64,000 nt of DNA from Puccinia triticina (lineage: Eukaryota > Basidiomycota > Pucciniomycetes > Pucciniales > Pucciniaceae). Each line of letters starts with the position of its first letter. Position 1 is the first letter of the stretch. This document shows positions 1 to 10,541 of this stretch, piece after piece. The notes under the pieces are model-generated. The model was not told the DNA's origin. It saw only the letters and a list, made by a program, of their open reading frames with translations, and made no database searches. The stretch spans positions 1,054,001 through 1,118,000 of the forward strand of contig NC_070567.1 of the NCBI RefSeq assembly GCF_026914185.1. Reading direction: 5' to 3'. The translations under genes and the position numbers were made by a program.

Positions 1-2
1 AC

Positions 3-3000
3 TTAAATCTGCTAGAAAAAAATGTCTCTGATGTAGATAGTACTCAAAGTAATAAAAAAACTAAAAATGAAGACCCAAAAAAAATTGCTGAAAAATCTGA
101 TGAAAATAATGAAGAAGGAGAATATGACTCAGAAGACAAAGAAAATCCGTGCGCTGCTGCCGCTGAATTCGTGGAAAATTTTGATCAAGATACGTTTGAG
201 GTTAATCCGGCAAATGGGGAGCCTTTGTGGTCATTCCCAGTGCCCGCCAATGGCCAATATGAAACTCTAGACGAAATCTCCGCCGCGCTTAGGGATTTTG
301 CCATTCGTCACGGGTACGCGGTTGGAACCAGAAGGAGTGTTAAAGGTAAAAGTAAAACCTTCAAGTGTGACAGGTGAGTTTTCCGTTTTTTTTGGCCTTT
401 CCCCTCTCAAAATGGGATTTTCTGCCAAATTTCCATCATTTCTGTCCAACCCCCATTTTGAAAATTCCGACTGCCATTTTTATAATTCCGACTCCCAAAA
501 TTTGACATCTGACGCCCAAAATTGCAATTCCGACTCCCTTTTTTTTAAAAAATTTTCCCTGTTCCATGATGGTTTTTTGGGATTATGGCTAATAAAATCC
601 ATCATTTTTTCTCGTCATTATTAGGGGCGGCAATCCACACCAAAACAGGCGTCCAGGCGAAACTGAAGCAGCCACGGCATCAACTAGACTCATCAACTGC
701 CCTTTCACCACCACCGCCTATTTCCAGAAGAAGACAAATACGTGGAAGCTCACCGTCAATAATCCGCTACACAATCACCTTCCGTCTGAGTATCCTGCCG
801 CCCACACGACCAATAGAAAGCTCACGCCGTCTCTCTATGAAGAAATGAAGAATCTCGGCGACGCCGGCTTGAAACCAGCGGCTATCCTGGAAGCACTGAA
901 GAAAACCCACCCAGATGAGAAGATTCTAGCCACTATCAGTACAATCTACGTTGCCCGCCGGAAAGCTCAGCAGCAATCGCTTCAAGGTCTCAGTCCGGTC
1001 AGTCACCTCAACAAGACGCTCAACAAGACTGATTTCACTACCTCTGCAAAAGTCGACGACAACGGCAATCTCCAGGCCTTATTCTTTTGCCATGCTCAAT
1101 CAATTGAATTGCTCACAGTGTACCATCATATCCTCCTCCTCGATTGTACGTACAAGACGAACAAGTACGACATGCCGCTGCTTCACATCTCCGGTATTAC
1201 TGGTGCCAACAAAACTTTCAGTGTTGCTTTTTGTTTCATGAGAGAAGAAACAACATCCTTCTACAACTGGGCGCTGGAATCAATGGTCTCAGTCTTCAAT
1301 TCTCACAAAATCCCTCCCCCGGCGGTCGTCATCACGGATTGTGAAAAAGCTCTGATCAACTCTCTCTCGACCGCCTTTCCGGATGCTGATCATATGCTCT
1401 GTACTTGGCATATTCAGAAGAACCTTCTCGCCAAAGCTTCCAAACTCATCAAGGATCAAGCCCAAGAGAAGGACATGCTCCAATACTGGTCGAATTTGGT
1501 CAAAATACGCACGCAAGCTGATTTCAGATCTTCTTTCAGCCAATTTGCGTCGAAATACGGGCCCAAATTTGAAAAATATGTCACAGATACTTGGCTTCCA
1601 GTTGCCAAACATTACTCAAACGCGTGGACTAAGGATCTTGCTCACTTCGACAATCGCACGACATCTCGAATGGAATCTGCTCACGCTTTCATCAAGTCTC
1701 ACCTCCTTGGCCCCCAGCACAACTTCACCGCCGTCATCAAGATCATCAGCAATGCTCTTGAGGCGCAATACCATGAAATTGCGTCAAATTTCCATCAACA
1801 GAAGATGACAACCCTGCGGTATCTCCCAAAGTTCTTCAACAAATGCCGTGGCGTCATCACAAATTATGCGCTCTGCAAGGCATACAACAATTTCGTGGAC
1901 GCCAAAAAGCTTTCACCCAAGGATCAGTGCCACGGACATTACAGCAAACGGACCGGAATCCCGTGCAAGCATCAGATGGTTGAACTTTTGGAATCAAAGG
2001 ATTCACTGACCCCCAATATGTTTCACGACCAATGGCACATTCAGGTGAGCAGCGGTTTTGTGTGCGGCCTTTTTGGCAATTTTCCATGCCTCTTTGCCTT
2101 TTATCTTCCGTAAAAATTGTCGTTCTTTGGGTTTTTTTTTTGGGAGTCGGAATTATTATTCCGGGAGTTGGAATTATAATTCTGGGAGTCAGAAATTTAA
2201 TATTGGGAGTCGGATGCATATTAATGCGGGTCGGATGTCAAAACATGGGAGTTGGTCATTTAAATCTGATACAGCGCTGACATTTCTTTTCTTTGCCCCC
2301 CATGTCCATCCAGTCCTTGCGCCTCACCAAGAAAACCCCTGATGAAGACCTTGTTTCCGCCATAGACGACATCAAGCGCAAGCTCCTGGCCATGAATCCC
2401 GCGCAACTGGACTTTCAACTCGCCGCAATCAACCGTATCATTGAAGGCACCGGCACCGTCATTGACATCAAGCTTCCTACTGAACCTCAAAAAACGCGTG
2501 GAAGACCTAAAGGATCCACGAACAAACCCAAATCCACTCGCAGGGACCCTTCAAGCTTTGAACACGTCGAAAAGAAGCGCAAGAAAGAAGAGAAGCACGC
2601 CGAGAACGTCAAGAAGCAGAAAGTTGAAGATTCAAAGCCTGCGGAGAAGACAAAGAAGAAAACGCCAGCCAAAAAACCCCAACCGCCGACAAATAAAACC
2701 ACCCTGCCCCCCGCAAAAACTGAAGAACCACCTAAGAAGAGGATCCTCCCAGCGCGCAAAGGAAAATCAGCCCCGCCCAAAAAAGTGGAAGAAGTTGAAG
2801 AAGTCGAAGAAGAAAAAGAACCGTCGGAATTTTCAGCAAAGGAGGAATCTTCAGAAAAAGACGACACCTCAGACAATGAGAAACCAGCACCAAAGAAGAA
2901 ATTCCGCCCAATCAAGGCTGCCAACCAAATCCCACCCTCACCGCCCGCAGAGCCTGAAGAAAAACCCGCCCCAAAGACTAGATCACGCGCAATGAAGACC

Positions 3001-3729
3001 ACCGTCGCCGTTTGTCCTCCGCCACCGCCGCCAGGGCCTGTCTCTTGTCCGCCACCACCCCCAGGAGCCTCCAAGAAACTGCCAGTCCCCCCTCGACCCA
3101 AAGAACCACGCCAACAGCCTGCCGCCGAACCCCCTGAAGATAATTCTTTCATTCCCTCCCTCCCCTTCATCATTCAGGATAGTGTCTCGAAGGTCTTGGA
3201 CGTCGACGCAGATGGAAATTGTGGATTCCGAGCAGTGGCCTGGGCTTTGGGACGCGGACAGGACGATTACAAGCATATCCGTGACGAATTGATTGACGAA
3301 ATCACCAACCGCCGCAAATGGTATGTCCAGCACCAAATCTTCCACAATATCGACGCTTTCTTGCACCGACTCAGGGCAGCACCAGGCTTTGTGGATAGGA
3401 ATAAGTGGATGTCTATGCCATCGACGGGTGAAGTCATGGCCAATGCCTTCCAGCGGCCAGTTTTTTTCTTCTCCAAAAACTGGTCTCAGACTTTCCTCCC
3501 ATATTTCTGCCCCCCCAACCAAAATCCCCCCATTTTCCTTGGTCTGGTCCAAGATCACTTTGTTCCCCTAGTCCTCAAAGTTCCATTCTTATTCCCTGCT
3601 CCCCAGCTTCTTCGCAAGGATTGGGTTTCCAAGGCTTCTCCTGAAGCTCTCCCTTGGGAGAAAAAATTCTCTGACTGTTTCAAATGTACTGCTGGGAGGA
3701 AGCTATTGAATCAAGCAACCCATTACTAG
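3..3729 (+). CDS. MULE transposase fused to an OTU protease domain (5' partial)
   Basis: Three exons join in phase: 3-373, 625-2044 and 2314-3729, giving at least 1068 codons; the start lies before the window. Exon 1 is acidic and ends in a zinc-finger segment of FAR1/WRKY-GCM1 type that continues over the first junction, with the Cys in KCDR, a Cys in NCPF and a final HNH. Exon 2 holds the MULE DDE transposase: Asp in LLDCTYK, Asp in VITDCEKA, Glu in SRMESAH, then a SWIM-like CHGHY..PCKH zinc motif. Exon 3 starts with a long Lys/Pro/Glu-rich linker including polyproline, then an OTU cysteine protease domain with DADGNCGFR (catalytic Asp and Cys) and a distal His in DHFVPL. Both introns are GT-AG and carry GGGAGTCGG-type repeats. 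The family function is cut-and-paste transposition; the OTU part probably removes ubiquitin-like modifiers (inference). No frameshift was seen, so it may be active. Confidence 0.85.
374..624 (+). other. Intron 1 of the MULE-OTU gene, rich in CCGACTCCC repeats
   Basis: The intron begins gtgagt and ends ttag; splicing makes an AGG codon and keeps the frame. It contains several copies of an ATTCCGACTCCC motif, the reverse complement of the GGGAGTCGGAAT motif in intron 2. Confidence 0.8.
2045..2313 (+). other. Intron 2 of the MULE-OTU gene, rich in GGGAGTCGG repeats
   Basis: It starts gtgagc after CAG, ends in a pyrimidine-rich stretch plus ccag, and lies between whole codons. Four or five degenerate GGGAGTCGGAATT units occupy 2152-2260, opposite in orientation to those of intron 1. 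Confidence 0.8.
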
Positions 3730-3902
3730 TTGTATTTTCTTTTATCTTTTGTTAGTTTTTCTCTTTCTTAGTCATTTATTCTTATTTTCTGCTGTCTTTC
3801 TCCCCCCCCCCTCCGAAATGATTTAAGTTGTTGGAGAATCTTATGAAGTTATAATGACATGTTTGAATCAGTGCTGTGAAATTTTGGGGCACTTGGGGGC
3901 AC

Positions 3903-4760
3903 TACAGCATTAGCACACCTCAGGGAGACCCTGTGTACCCGCGGGGTAGTTATTTATTCATATTGTTTATAGTCGTAGTTTTCTTCCTCTGCGCGGTCCT
4001 ACGCTGTTAGGAATATTTTTACGGTCTGTATTGGTAATTGTAGATATGAGGGCGGGGAATCTTTTGAGAGCCTTCCGTTTTTTTATATCTCTTCTTGATC
4101 AGAAGATATAGAGGGTTCAAGTGAGGATAAGTAGTAGGAAATCCGCCAAATCTGCCCCCCCGGCTACACAGGGTCTCCCTGAGGTGTTCTAATGCCGTGA
4201 AGATTAAAATATGCTCTAGAGAGTGTATTTATGTTGCAGAAAAATTTTGGGGGCATTTGGGTCACCGTATCTCAGGACATGGCGAATTGCGTTAGTAGGA
4301 AATCCGCCAAATCCGCCCCCGGCTACACAGGGTCTCCCTGAGGTGTGCTAATGCCGTGAAGCTTAAAATATGCTCTGGAGAGTTTATTTATGTGGCAGAA
4401 AAAATCTGGGGGTGTTTGGAGCACCATAGCTCAGGATGTGGCGGATTGCGTCAGTAGGAAATCAGCCAAATCCGCCCCGCAGCTACAAATGGTCTCCCTG
4501 AGGTGTGCCAATGCCGTGACTCTGAGTATATGTTTAAAAAAGTTTGTTTTTATGGCAGAAAAAAAAATTGGTGGCTTTTGGAGTACTGTAGCTAAGGCTT
4601 TGGCGGATTTCCTTAGTAGGAAATCCGCCAAATTAGCCCCCTGGCTATTTAAGGCTTTTCTGAGGGTTCAGACTCACTTACATCTCATCATAATTTCTAG
4701 AAAATGTATTTATATTGCTGTAAAAATATGGGCGCGTTTGGGTGCTCCAGTGGCGAGATA
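3903..4760. repeat. Tandem ~160-bp repeat with an inverted leading copy
   Basis: The anchor AGTAGGAAAT recurs at about 4133, 4294, 4453 and 4615, a spacing of 159-162 bases. Each unit also holds CAGGGTCTCCCTGAGGTGT and an AAAATATGCTCT-type segment; the last copies are more diverged. An inverted piece of the unit (CACCTCAGGGAGACCCTGTG) lies at about 3917-3936, so the array is flanked by its own reverse complement. The rest of 3730-3900 is T-rich 3' flank of the MULE gene with no gene seen. Confidence 0.75.
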
Positions 4761-4794
4761 TGAATATTTCTATGTTTTCTGGGATTTTTGGGAA

Positions 4795-4972
4795 ATTAAA
4801 TGTCCGACTCCCTTTTCATATTTGTATTTTTGACTTCCGACTCCCAAAAAATCCCGGGGTCAATTTTTGGTCCTGGGGACCCGGGGAGGACGTCATTTTG
4901 GGGTCCCCAGGACGTAAACCCATTTTGGGAGTCAGAAGTCGAAATATTGGGAGTCGATTAATCAAGCCCCTA
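4795..4972. repeat. GGGAGTCGG foldback repeat ending in AATCAAGCCCC-TA
   Basis: CCGACTCCC motifs on the left and GGGAGTCAG/GGGAGTCG motifs on the right surround an inverted core (GGTCCTGGGGACCC with GGGGTCCCCAGGAC). The right edge ATTAATCAAGCCCCTA matches the right end of the element at 25056-26354. A matching left terminus was not found, so the copy may be truncated. Confidence 0.5.
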
Positions 4973-5119
4973 TTTTTATTTTCATTTTTATTTTTATTTT
5001 CAAGATAGCCCTGCCCATTTCAATGACGCACCAAGTCTGAAAAATAAAACCCACTCTTAGCTCAATTAGTTCAGGAGGCTGACTTCAGCCAGATAAGAAC
5101 AAGGGTGAAAGTGCTGTGC

Positions 5120-5475
5120 TTCAAAAAGTGCAGTGCAGTGTGAAGTGCAACGGTTTTGGGGGCCACTGCGCTGCACTGCAAGTAGCGGCCCTGCCCGCTG
5201 CGCTACCACTGGAACTGCTACTTTCAGCGGTAGCACAGTGGAACCATTGCTGCACTACCGCTTTTTGAGCTGGCCGCGTAGCGCTCCCCCGCTGCCAGCC
5301 AAAAAAGTGCAGCGACCAAAGCGCAGCTGTTTTGGTGGCCACTGCCCGGTGCTGAAAGTATCAGTGGCCCCACCTACTGCAGTACCACTTTTTGGGTCGG
5401 GGAAAAGTGGGTCTTGGCTATTTTCAGTGGTAGCACAGTGAGACTGGTGCTCCGCTACCGCTTTTTGGGCTGACC
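5120..5475. repeat. Cryptic GTAGCG/GCAGTG-rich repeat
   Basis: The region is built from short degenerate words such as GCAGTGCAGTG, GTAGCGG, AGCGGTAGCACAGTGG and CTACCGCTTTTTG, on both strands. Its composition resembles the arrays at 21645-22121, 58230-58510 and 59195-59400. No ORF with recognisable homology is present. Confidence 0.5.
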
Positions 5476-5734
5476 ACACAGAGTTTCAGCCTTGATAAGA
5501 AACATAGACCTATGTGGCCCACAATCAACATTCAATAGTCACTTCACTCACAAAAAAACTGATAGATCAAAGCAAGAGAAAACACAGGGAGATCGAGTCA
5601 AAAGCTAGAAAAAAATTGGGAGTCAAAGTAAACAGCTAGAAGATGAGCTACATCTAGTGATGACCGGCTAAACATGTTTGTTTGAGAGAAAAAATAAGCA
5701 GCTCTAAGAAAGAAAATATTGTGAAAAATATTGA

Positions 5735-7333
5735 TCAGTGTGAAGTACCAGGAGACAAAAATGGCATGAGATTCTGATGACCCCCAACATAGAGAAAATT
5801 TTGTGGCTTCTTCAGATTGGATGGCCGTTGGAATATTTCACCACTTGCAGTGTCCCTTGAGGTTTTTGCAGTTCGTTCGTTGATCTGCATTGAAATCCCA
5901 ACTTGCATTTCTGTGCTACGCATTGTGGCTGGTAATGTACAATGTCTGTACTCGTTCGCTCGCCAGACCATCTTTACAATGCCGTTGCATCGGGATAAGT
6001 CCAGACCGCATTGTTGGTCTGGAAAGACAAATGAACCTTGAGTGTAACAAGGATCTAGGGGCAAAGTACTAAGATGCCAATTTTCCTTCAAGACGGGAAG
6101 AAAAAGGCCAAATGCAAACTCGGAGATATCCTTGTTGTCTTTGTGTGGCTGGTTGCAGAATCCATCAACGGTGAATGTGAGATTGGGTGCGCAGTCATCT
6201 TCATTCAATGGCGTATCAAATTCGAGTGAGGCAACTGATGGAATGGAGTTCTGAACCATTAATTCTCGGTTTTCCTCAAATACCACGTTGGCCAATCGAC
6301 GAAGCATTTGGCCAAGGATTGAACAAGGTGTGGCCGATGATCTCATCACACGGTCGTAAGTTTCAGGATTTTTCTTTATGGCTTGCCTGTTCCGGTATCG
6401 TCCTATTAGTTCGTAAGCTTCCATGCATTTCCTCCACCCTATGGCCCACATGCGGCCAAACCAGGAGCGGGAATCAGAGCCAACCACATTGATGAATTCA
6501 GTGGTTGCTTTAAGGAAAGATGTGACCAGATTTATTTCTGCAATTTCTTTGGGTGTCAACTCGTTGATCGGGGTGAATTCAATCACTGCGATGATTTTCG
6601 ATTTTTCCCTCCGGTCTGTAAGAATGACTTTCCCATGATGAAAGTAGTGGAATTGGGCAGCAATCTCCATAGCTTGGACGAGTTCTTCTGGAGTAGGTTT
6701 TTGGTCAGGATCATCGCCAAGCATGTGGGGATACAGCTCTATTGGTTTGAATGGCCGCTTGGACCAAATAATTCTATTCTTGTTGGGGTTGTTGGCAGCC
6801 TCCATCTCGTTTGGATTTTCGGCAGCCTCCACTGGAAGAGGATCTGGAAGATTCGCCATATTGATTCCCGTTTCGACAAGAGAAGCCTCCACAGGGAGTG
6901 GAACCAGATGGTTGGATGTATTGATGGGGCCCATATCAACAAGATTAGCGTCCACTTGGAGTACGTCCGGATGGTTGGTCGTATTGTTTGGAGCAGTGTT
7001 GATAATGTCAGCCCGATGGCTGGCCAAAGCTGGAATGTGATTTTCTCTCACAGCCTCCACTTGAGGAGGGCCCGGACCGATGATCGAAGTTGGATTACTG
7101 GTTGAATTGGGTTGGCCAACAGATGTTGGAGGAGCTGAGGTTGGAGATGGAGTACCCATCGGGCGAGGATGTGGTGGAGGATTTTGACTTCCAGCGGTAC
7201 TATCTATAGTCAAAACATATTCCGAAAATCGATCGTTGATTTGATTCCTTCGCCGGTTGTTGATCCTTCTCTGATTGATGTAACCATTGTTACCATCCAT
7301 CATCTCCTGTTGCGAAAAAGGTCCTCCTATCAC
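5735..7333 (-). CDS. TET/JBP-family 2OG-Fe(II) dioxygenase (copy 1, apparently intact)
   Basis: A 532-residue single-exon ORF. The first ~200 residues are Asn/Pro/Glu-rich with LPVEA- and VDANLV-like repeats. The rest is the conserved domain typical of the expanded rust TET/JBP family: a MWAIGWRK block, then NLTFTVDGF followed by PHKDNKD, whose His-x-Asp at about residues 397 and 399 is the predicted iron-binding pair, GSFVFPDQQC, and a distal His in YRHCTLP at about 464 followed by an Arg near 487 that may bind 2-oxoglutarate. The family oxidises methylated cytosine or thymine in DNA; the substrate here is unknown. The upstream region (7334-8480) is a repeat array, and a KDZ transposase lies 3 kb away, divergently oriented. 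A 5' exon could exist further upstream; I chose the first Met of the open frame. Confidence 0.8.
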   Translation of the reverse strand: MIGGPFSQQEMMDGNNGYINQRRINNRRRNQINDRFSEYVLTIDSTAGSQNPPPHPRPMGTPSPTSAPPTSVGQPNSTSNPTSIIGPGPPQVEAVRENHIPALASHRADIINTAPNNTTNHPDVLQVDANLVDMGPINTSNHLVPLPVEASLVETGINMANLPDPLPVEAAENPNEMEAANNPNKNRIIWSKRPFKPIELYPHMLGDDPDQKPTPEELVQAMEIAAQFHYFHHGKVILTDRREKSKIIAVIEFTPINELTPKEIAEINLVTSFLKATTEFINVVGSDSRSWFGRMWAIGWRKCMEAYELIGRYRNRQAIKKNPETYDRVMRSSATPCSILGQMLRRLANVVFEENRELMVQNSIPSVASLEFDTPLNEDDCAPNLTFTVDGFCNQPHKDNKDISEFAFGLFLPVLKENWHLSTLPLDPCYTQGSFVFPDQQCGLDLSRCNGIVKMVWRANEYRHCTLPATMRSTEMQVGISMQINERTAKTSRDTASGEIFQRPSNLKKPQNFLYVGGHQNLMPFLSPGTSH

Positions 7334-7409
7334 AATCTAATGGAGATGATTTCTGGTAACTGGTTCGAGAGGTGCTCCGACCCTGGCGTGTTTGGTGTAT
7401 TGAATTGAT

Positions 7410-8480
7410 TGCAATGCCAGAAGGTATATGGCAGTTCCGCTGGAGATACCCAAAAAAAACTGTTTAGTCGTGTGTCTTGTTTGCTTACCAAGTTAGTCGC
7501 ACATATGTAACTCACCTTTTCGGCTATTGGCAAGCGTGATCGAGTATGTATCTGCAAGGCTGGTGCGGTCGGCGTTTGTAATTGCTTGCGATGTCCAAAT
7601 TTAAATGGCAGTGGAGCTGGAGATACCTAACTGGTTAGTCGCATGTCCTGTTTGCTGACCAAGTTAGTTGAACGCATGTAACTCACCTTTTCCGCTATTG
7701 GCAAGCGCCAACAAGTATGTATCTGCGAGGCTGGGGCAGTCGGCGTTCGCAATCGCTTGTGATGTCCGAATTTAAATGGCAGTCGGCGTTTGGAATCGCT
7801 TGCGATGTCCGAATTTAAATGGCAGTGGAGCTGGAGATACCTAACTGGTTAGTCCCATGTCCGTTTTGCTTACCAAGTTAGTCACACACATGTCACTCAA
7901 CTTTTCAGCTATTTTCAAGCACCAACGATTATCTGCAAGGCAACGACTATCAGAGCCAACAAGTATCTCCGAGCCAATGAGTGTCTGCAAGCCAACGAGT
8001 ATCTGCGAGGCTGGGGTGATGGTGTAGTGAATCGCGAGTGTTGTCGGACGATATGTGGCAGTGCAGCTGGAGATACAAAAAACAAACTGGTTAGTCGCAT
8101 GTCCAGTTTGCTTAAAAAGTTAGTCGCATGTTTCAGCTATTGTCAAGCACCAACGAGTATCTGCGAGGCAACAAATATCAGAGCCAACAAGTATCTCCGA
8201 GCCAATTCTCCGAGCCAATCAGTTTCTGCAAGCCAACGAGTATCTGCGAGGCTGGGGTGATGGTGTAGTGAATCGCGAGTGTTGTCAGACAATATGTGGC
8301 AGTGCAGCTGGAGATACAAAAAACAAACTGGTTAGTCACATGTCCAGTTTGCTTAAAAAGTTAGTCGCATGTCCAATTTGCTTACCAAATGAGCCTCTCA
8401 CTGTTCAGTGGAAGATCCTGGCACATGTGCTGTTGTCAAGCGCCAAGGCGTATCTGCGAGTTTCAACCACTTAAGGGGGT
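7410..8480. repeat. Complex tandem repeat upstream of TET/JBP copy 1
   Basis: The anchor GGCAGTGSAGCTGGAGATAC recurs at about 7429, 7602, 7821, 8052 and 8298, with GTTAGTCGCATGTCC and GCCAACGAGTATCTGCGAG modules between. Spacing is 170-250 bases because internal modules vary. No coding frame is consistent across copies. Confidence 0.65.
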
Positions 8481-8548
8481 TTCCAGAGGTCGTATGGGGG
8501 GCTTTGGAGTTAGGGTAAACCAATCAACGAGTCAGACTGGTTTCAAGC

Positions 8549-8666
8549 ATGTAACACAGCGGGCAATTGGTTTTCGCGCGCAGCCCGCCGCGACACCCAA
8601 GCCAAGAGGACCCCTGTTACTTGGGTGTCGCTGCGGGCGACATCTGATTGCCTGCTGTGTAAACAT
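8549..8666. mobile_element. Foldback MITE, ~118 bp
   Basis: Left arm ATGTAACACAGCGGGCAAT and right arm ATTGCCTGCTGTGTAAACAT are inverted copies. A second inner pair (CGACACCCAAG with CTTGGGTGTCG) makes most of the element a hairpin. The target duplication is unclear. The rest of 8670-9750 is AT-rich with no gene seen. Confidence 0.6.
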
Positions 8667-9751
8667 TTTCAGCAACGATGGGAATGCTTGGAAAGCTGGT
8701 GCATTTTTTTCCACAATGTTAAATATTTTTCCTCCACCAAAGAAACAAATTAAAAGCAGTTTTAATTTAAGGCCCTCCAATTTAAGAACATAAAAATGTG
8801 ACACACTTCAGGTTTTTGGCCCTTTTTTGCAGATAAAAATTGACAGTCCCTGCAGATAACATTTTATGTTTTCAAGAACTTATATGATGGTATGTTCAAA
8901 TTTTGAGATGTCTTGTTAATTTGCAACTGATACTCCAATTGAACAGGACACCTCAAGCATTCATTATTTTGGGTTTTTTGCTCTGACTTGGGAAAGCTTG
9001 CTGGGGTCCTGACTCTTGAGAACTGCATTCCATGAATAGGAAATCCCCCAGAAAAAAAAATTCTGTCCAATATGCCATCCAAGAAACAAAATAATTCATT
9101 TCTATTCTTGATTGAATCATTAATTATATCATACAGTCCTGTGGTACTTCAAATATTATGCAAATTTCTGCCAGGAGCTGTGTTTTAGCTTTTTTTGAAG
9201 TGGACCATGTGTGAAACTTGGTAGATTGTATCAATTAATGATTGGCAGAATAAAGTTTGCAATTTTGAACCACATTCTCTGAAAGTTTGATTTAAATTTT
9301 TGATTCATCCCAGGGATGACTATGGAAACTGATGGAATAATTTAAGGAGTAAGATATTACTTGGCTGATTTCCAAACCAGTGAGTAAAAGCTGTATGTGA
9401 GCCTACAGGTATTTTACTTCATTTCTGTAAACTGACCCCTCATGACATACCACCTGATCATTTGGTCATGAAAATGACTCACTTCTATCAATGGAATTCA
9501 GTCAAGCACATCCTTGATCAAAAGTGGATGCACATCATCCACTTGAATAAACTGGTTGGCCACCATCCAATGTTTTACTGCTTGAACATTCAAATTCTCC
9601 ATACAGAAGTGTATCCAGTTTCCTGTAACCAACTGCTTCATGGGCATCTTTAAACTTCTCAAAAGTTCAGACTTGCCCCACACACTTGCACTGCACAAAT
9701 GAACCTAAATTGATTCCTAAATAATAAGATGAATTGAGTTGGAGCAAATGT

Positions 9752-9997
9752 GGCCCCAATTATAAACACTATTTTGAGATATTTTTGAAAAGTTTTTGAA
9801 CTTGTCCAAAAAAGAAATTGTACTTTTTTTTGAAATCTTTGTAAGTTCAAAAATACTGCAGATGCACTCAAATACACCCAGGTGTGTTTGAACCATTTTT
9901 GGGAAAAAAAATGTTTTCACTTTGTTTTCATTTTGTTTTCAAATACTTTTCAGTTCATTTTCAAAAATATCTCAAAGAAATGTTTATAATTGGGGCC
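9752..9997. mobile_element. 246-bp MITE with GGCCCCAATTATAAACA termini
   Basis: The left end GGCCCCAATTATAAACA is the exact reverse complement of the right end TGTTTATAATTGGGGCC. The inverted repeat continues as TTTTGAGATATTTTTGAAAA with mismatches, about 45 bases in all. TGT lies on both sides, a possible 3-bp duplication. There is no coding capacity. 9998-10541 is AT-rich leader with no gene recognised. Confidence 0.75.
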
Positions 9998-10541
9998 TGT
10001 GTCATTTATCTATGCATGATTTGATGATGGTTTTTGAAAACATATAGACTGTGGACATAGCTTTCATCCACAAGTTACAAATAACTGTCCAGATTCATCA
10101 AAAATTATTCTAATCTATGTGTGGTATAATATATTTTGTGAAAACATGTACGTACACAGGACATTATTTTTCACTCAAGTAAACAGCCAAAAACCAAATC
10201 AACTTGAGCCATGTTGATGGGATATGAAGGAATTATGATGTGTAATTTTTTTCATGGAAATTCTATCAGAAGCATGAGTAAGCTTGTTTTAGCATTACAG
10301 TGTACAACCCAATTTGGCTGTGGTATACATTAGCCAAAACGCGCAAACCAACCGCACTCCACACTCAAACCTTTTCGTGGAATACTCAAAGAAAACATCA
10401 ACAATCCAATCTTCGCAACAACTCTCTTCTCAAAAATTGCTTGCAGGCCCTACTCATGTACGTTATCAGAACCGATTTTTATCTTTGACTGCAAACAGTG
10501 ACATATGGGGACCTTCATTCATTCTTGTTAGATACTTCGGC

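Noticed and set aside
2487..3173. A 228-codon minus-strand frame opposite the MULE-OTU linker
   Set aside because: Gly/Ser/Phe-rich shadow of a low-complexity Lys/Pro/Glu coding exon; no domain.
5057..5112. tRNA-like stretch with TAGCTCAATTAGTTCAGG
   Set aside because: It resembles an A box, but no acceptor stem, anticodon arm or B box can be drawn.
6187..7105. Several plus-strand frames of 60-150 codons
   Set aside because: They overlap the conserved TET/JBP gene on the minus strand and show no family features.
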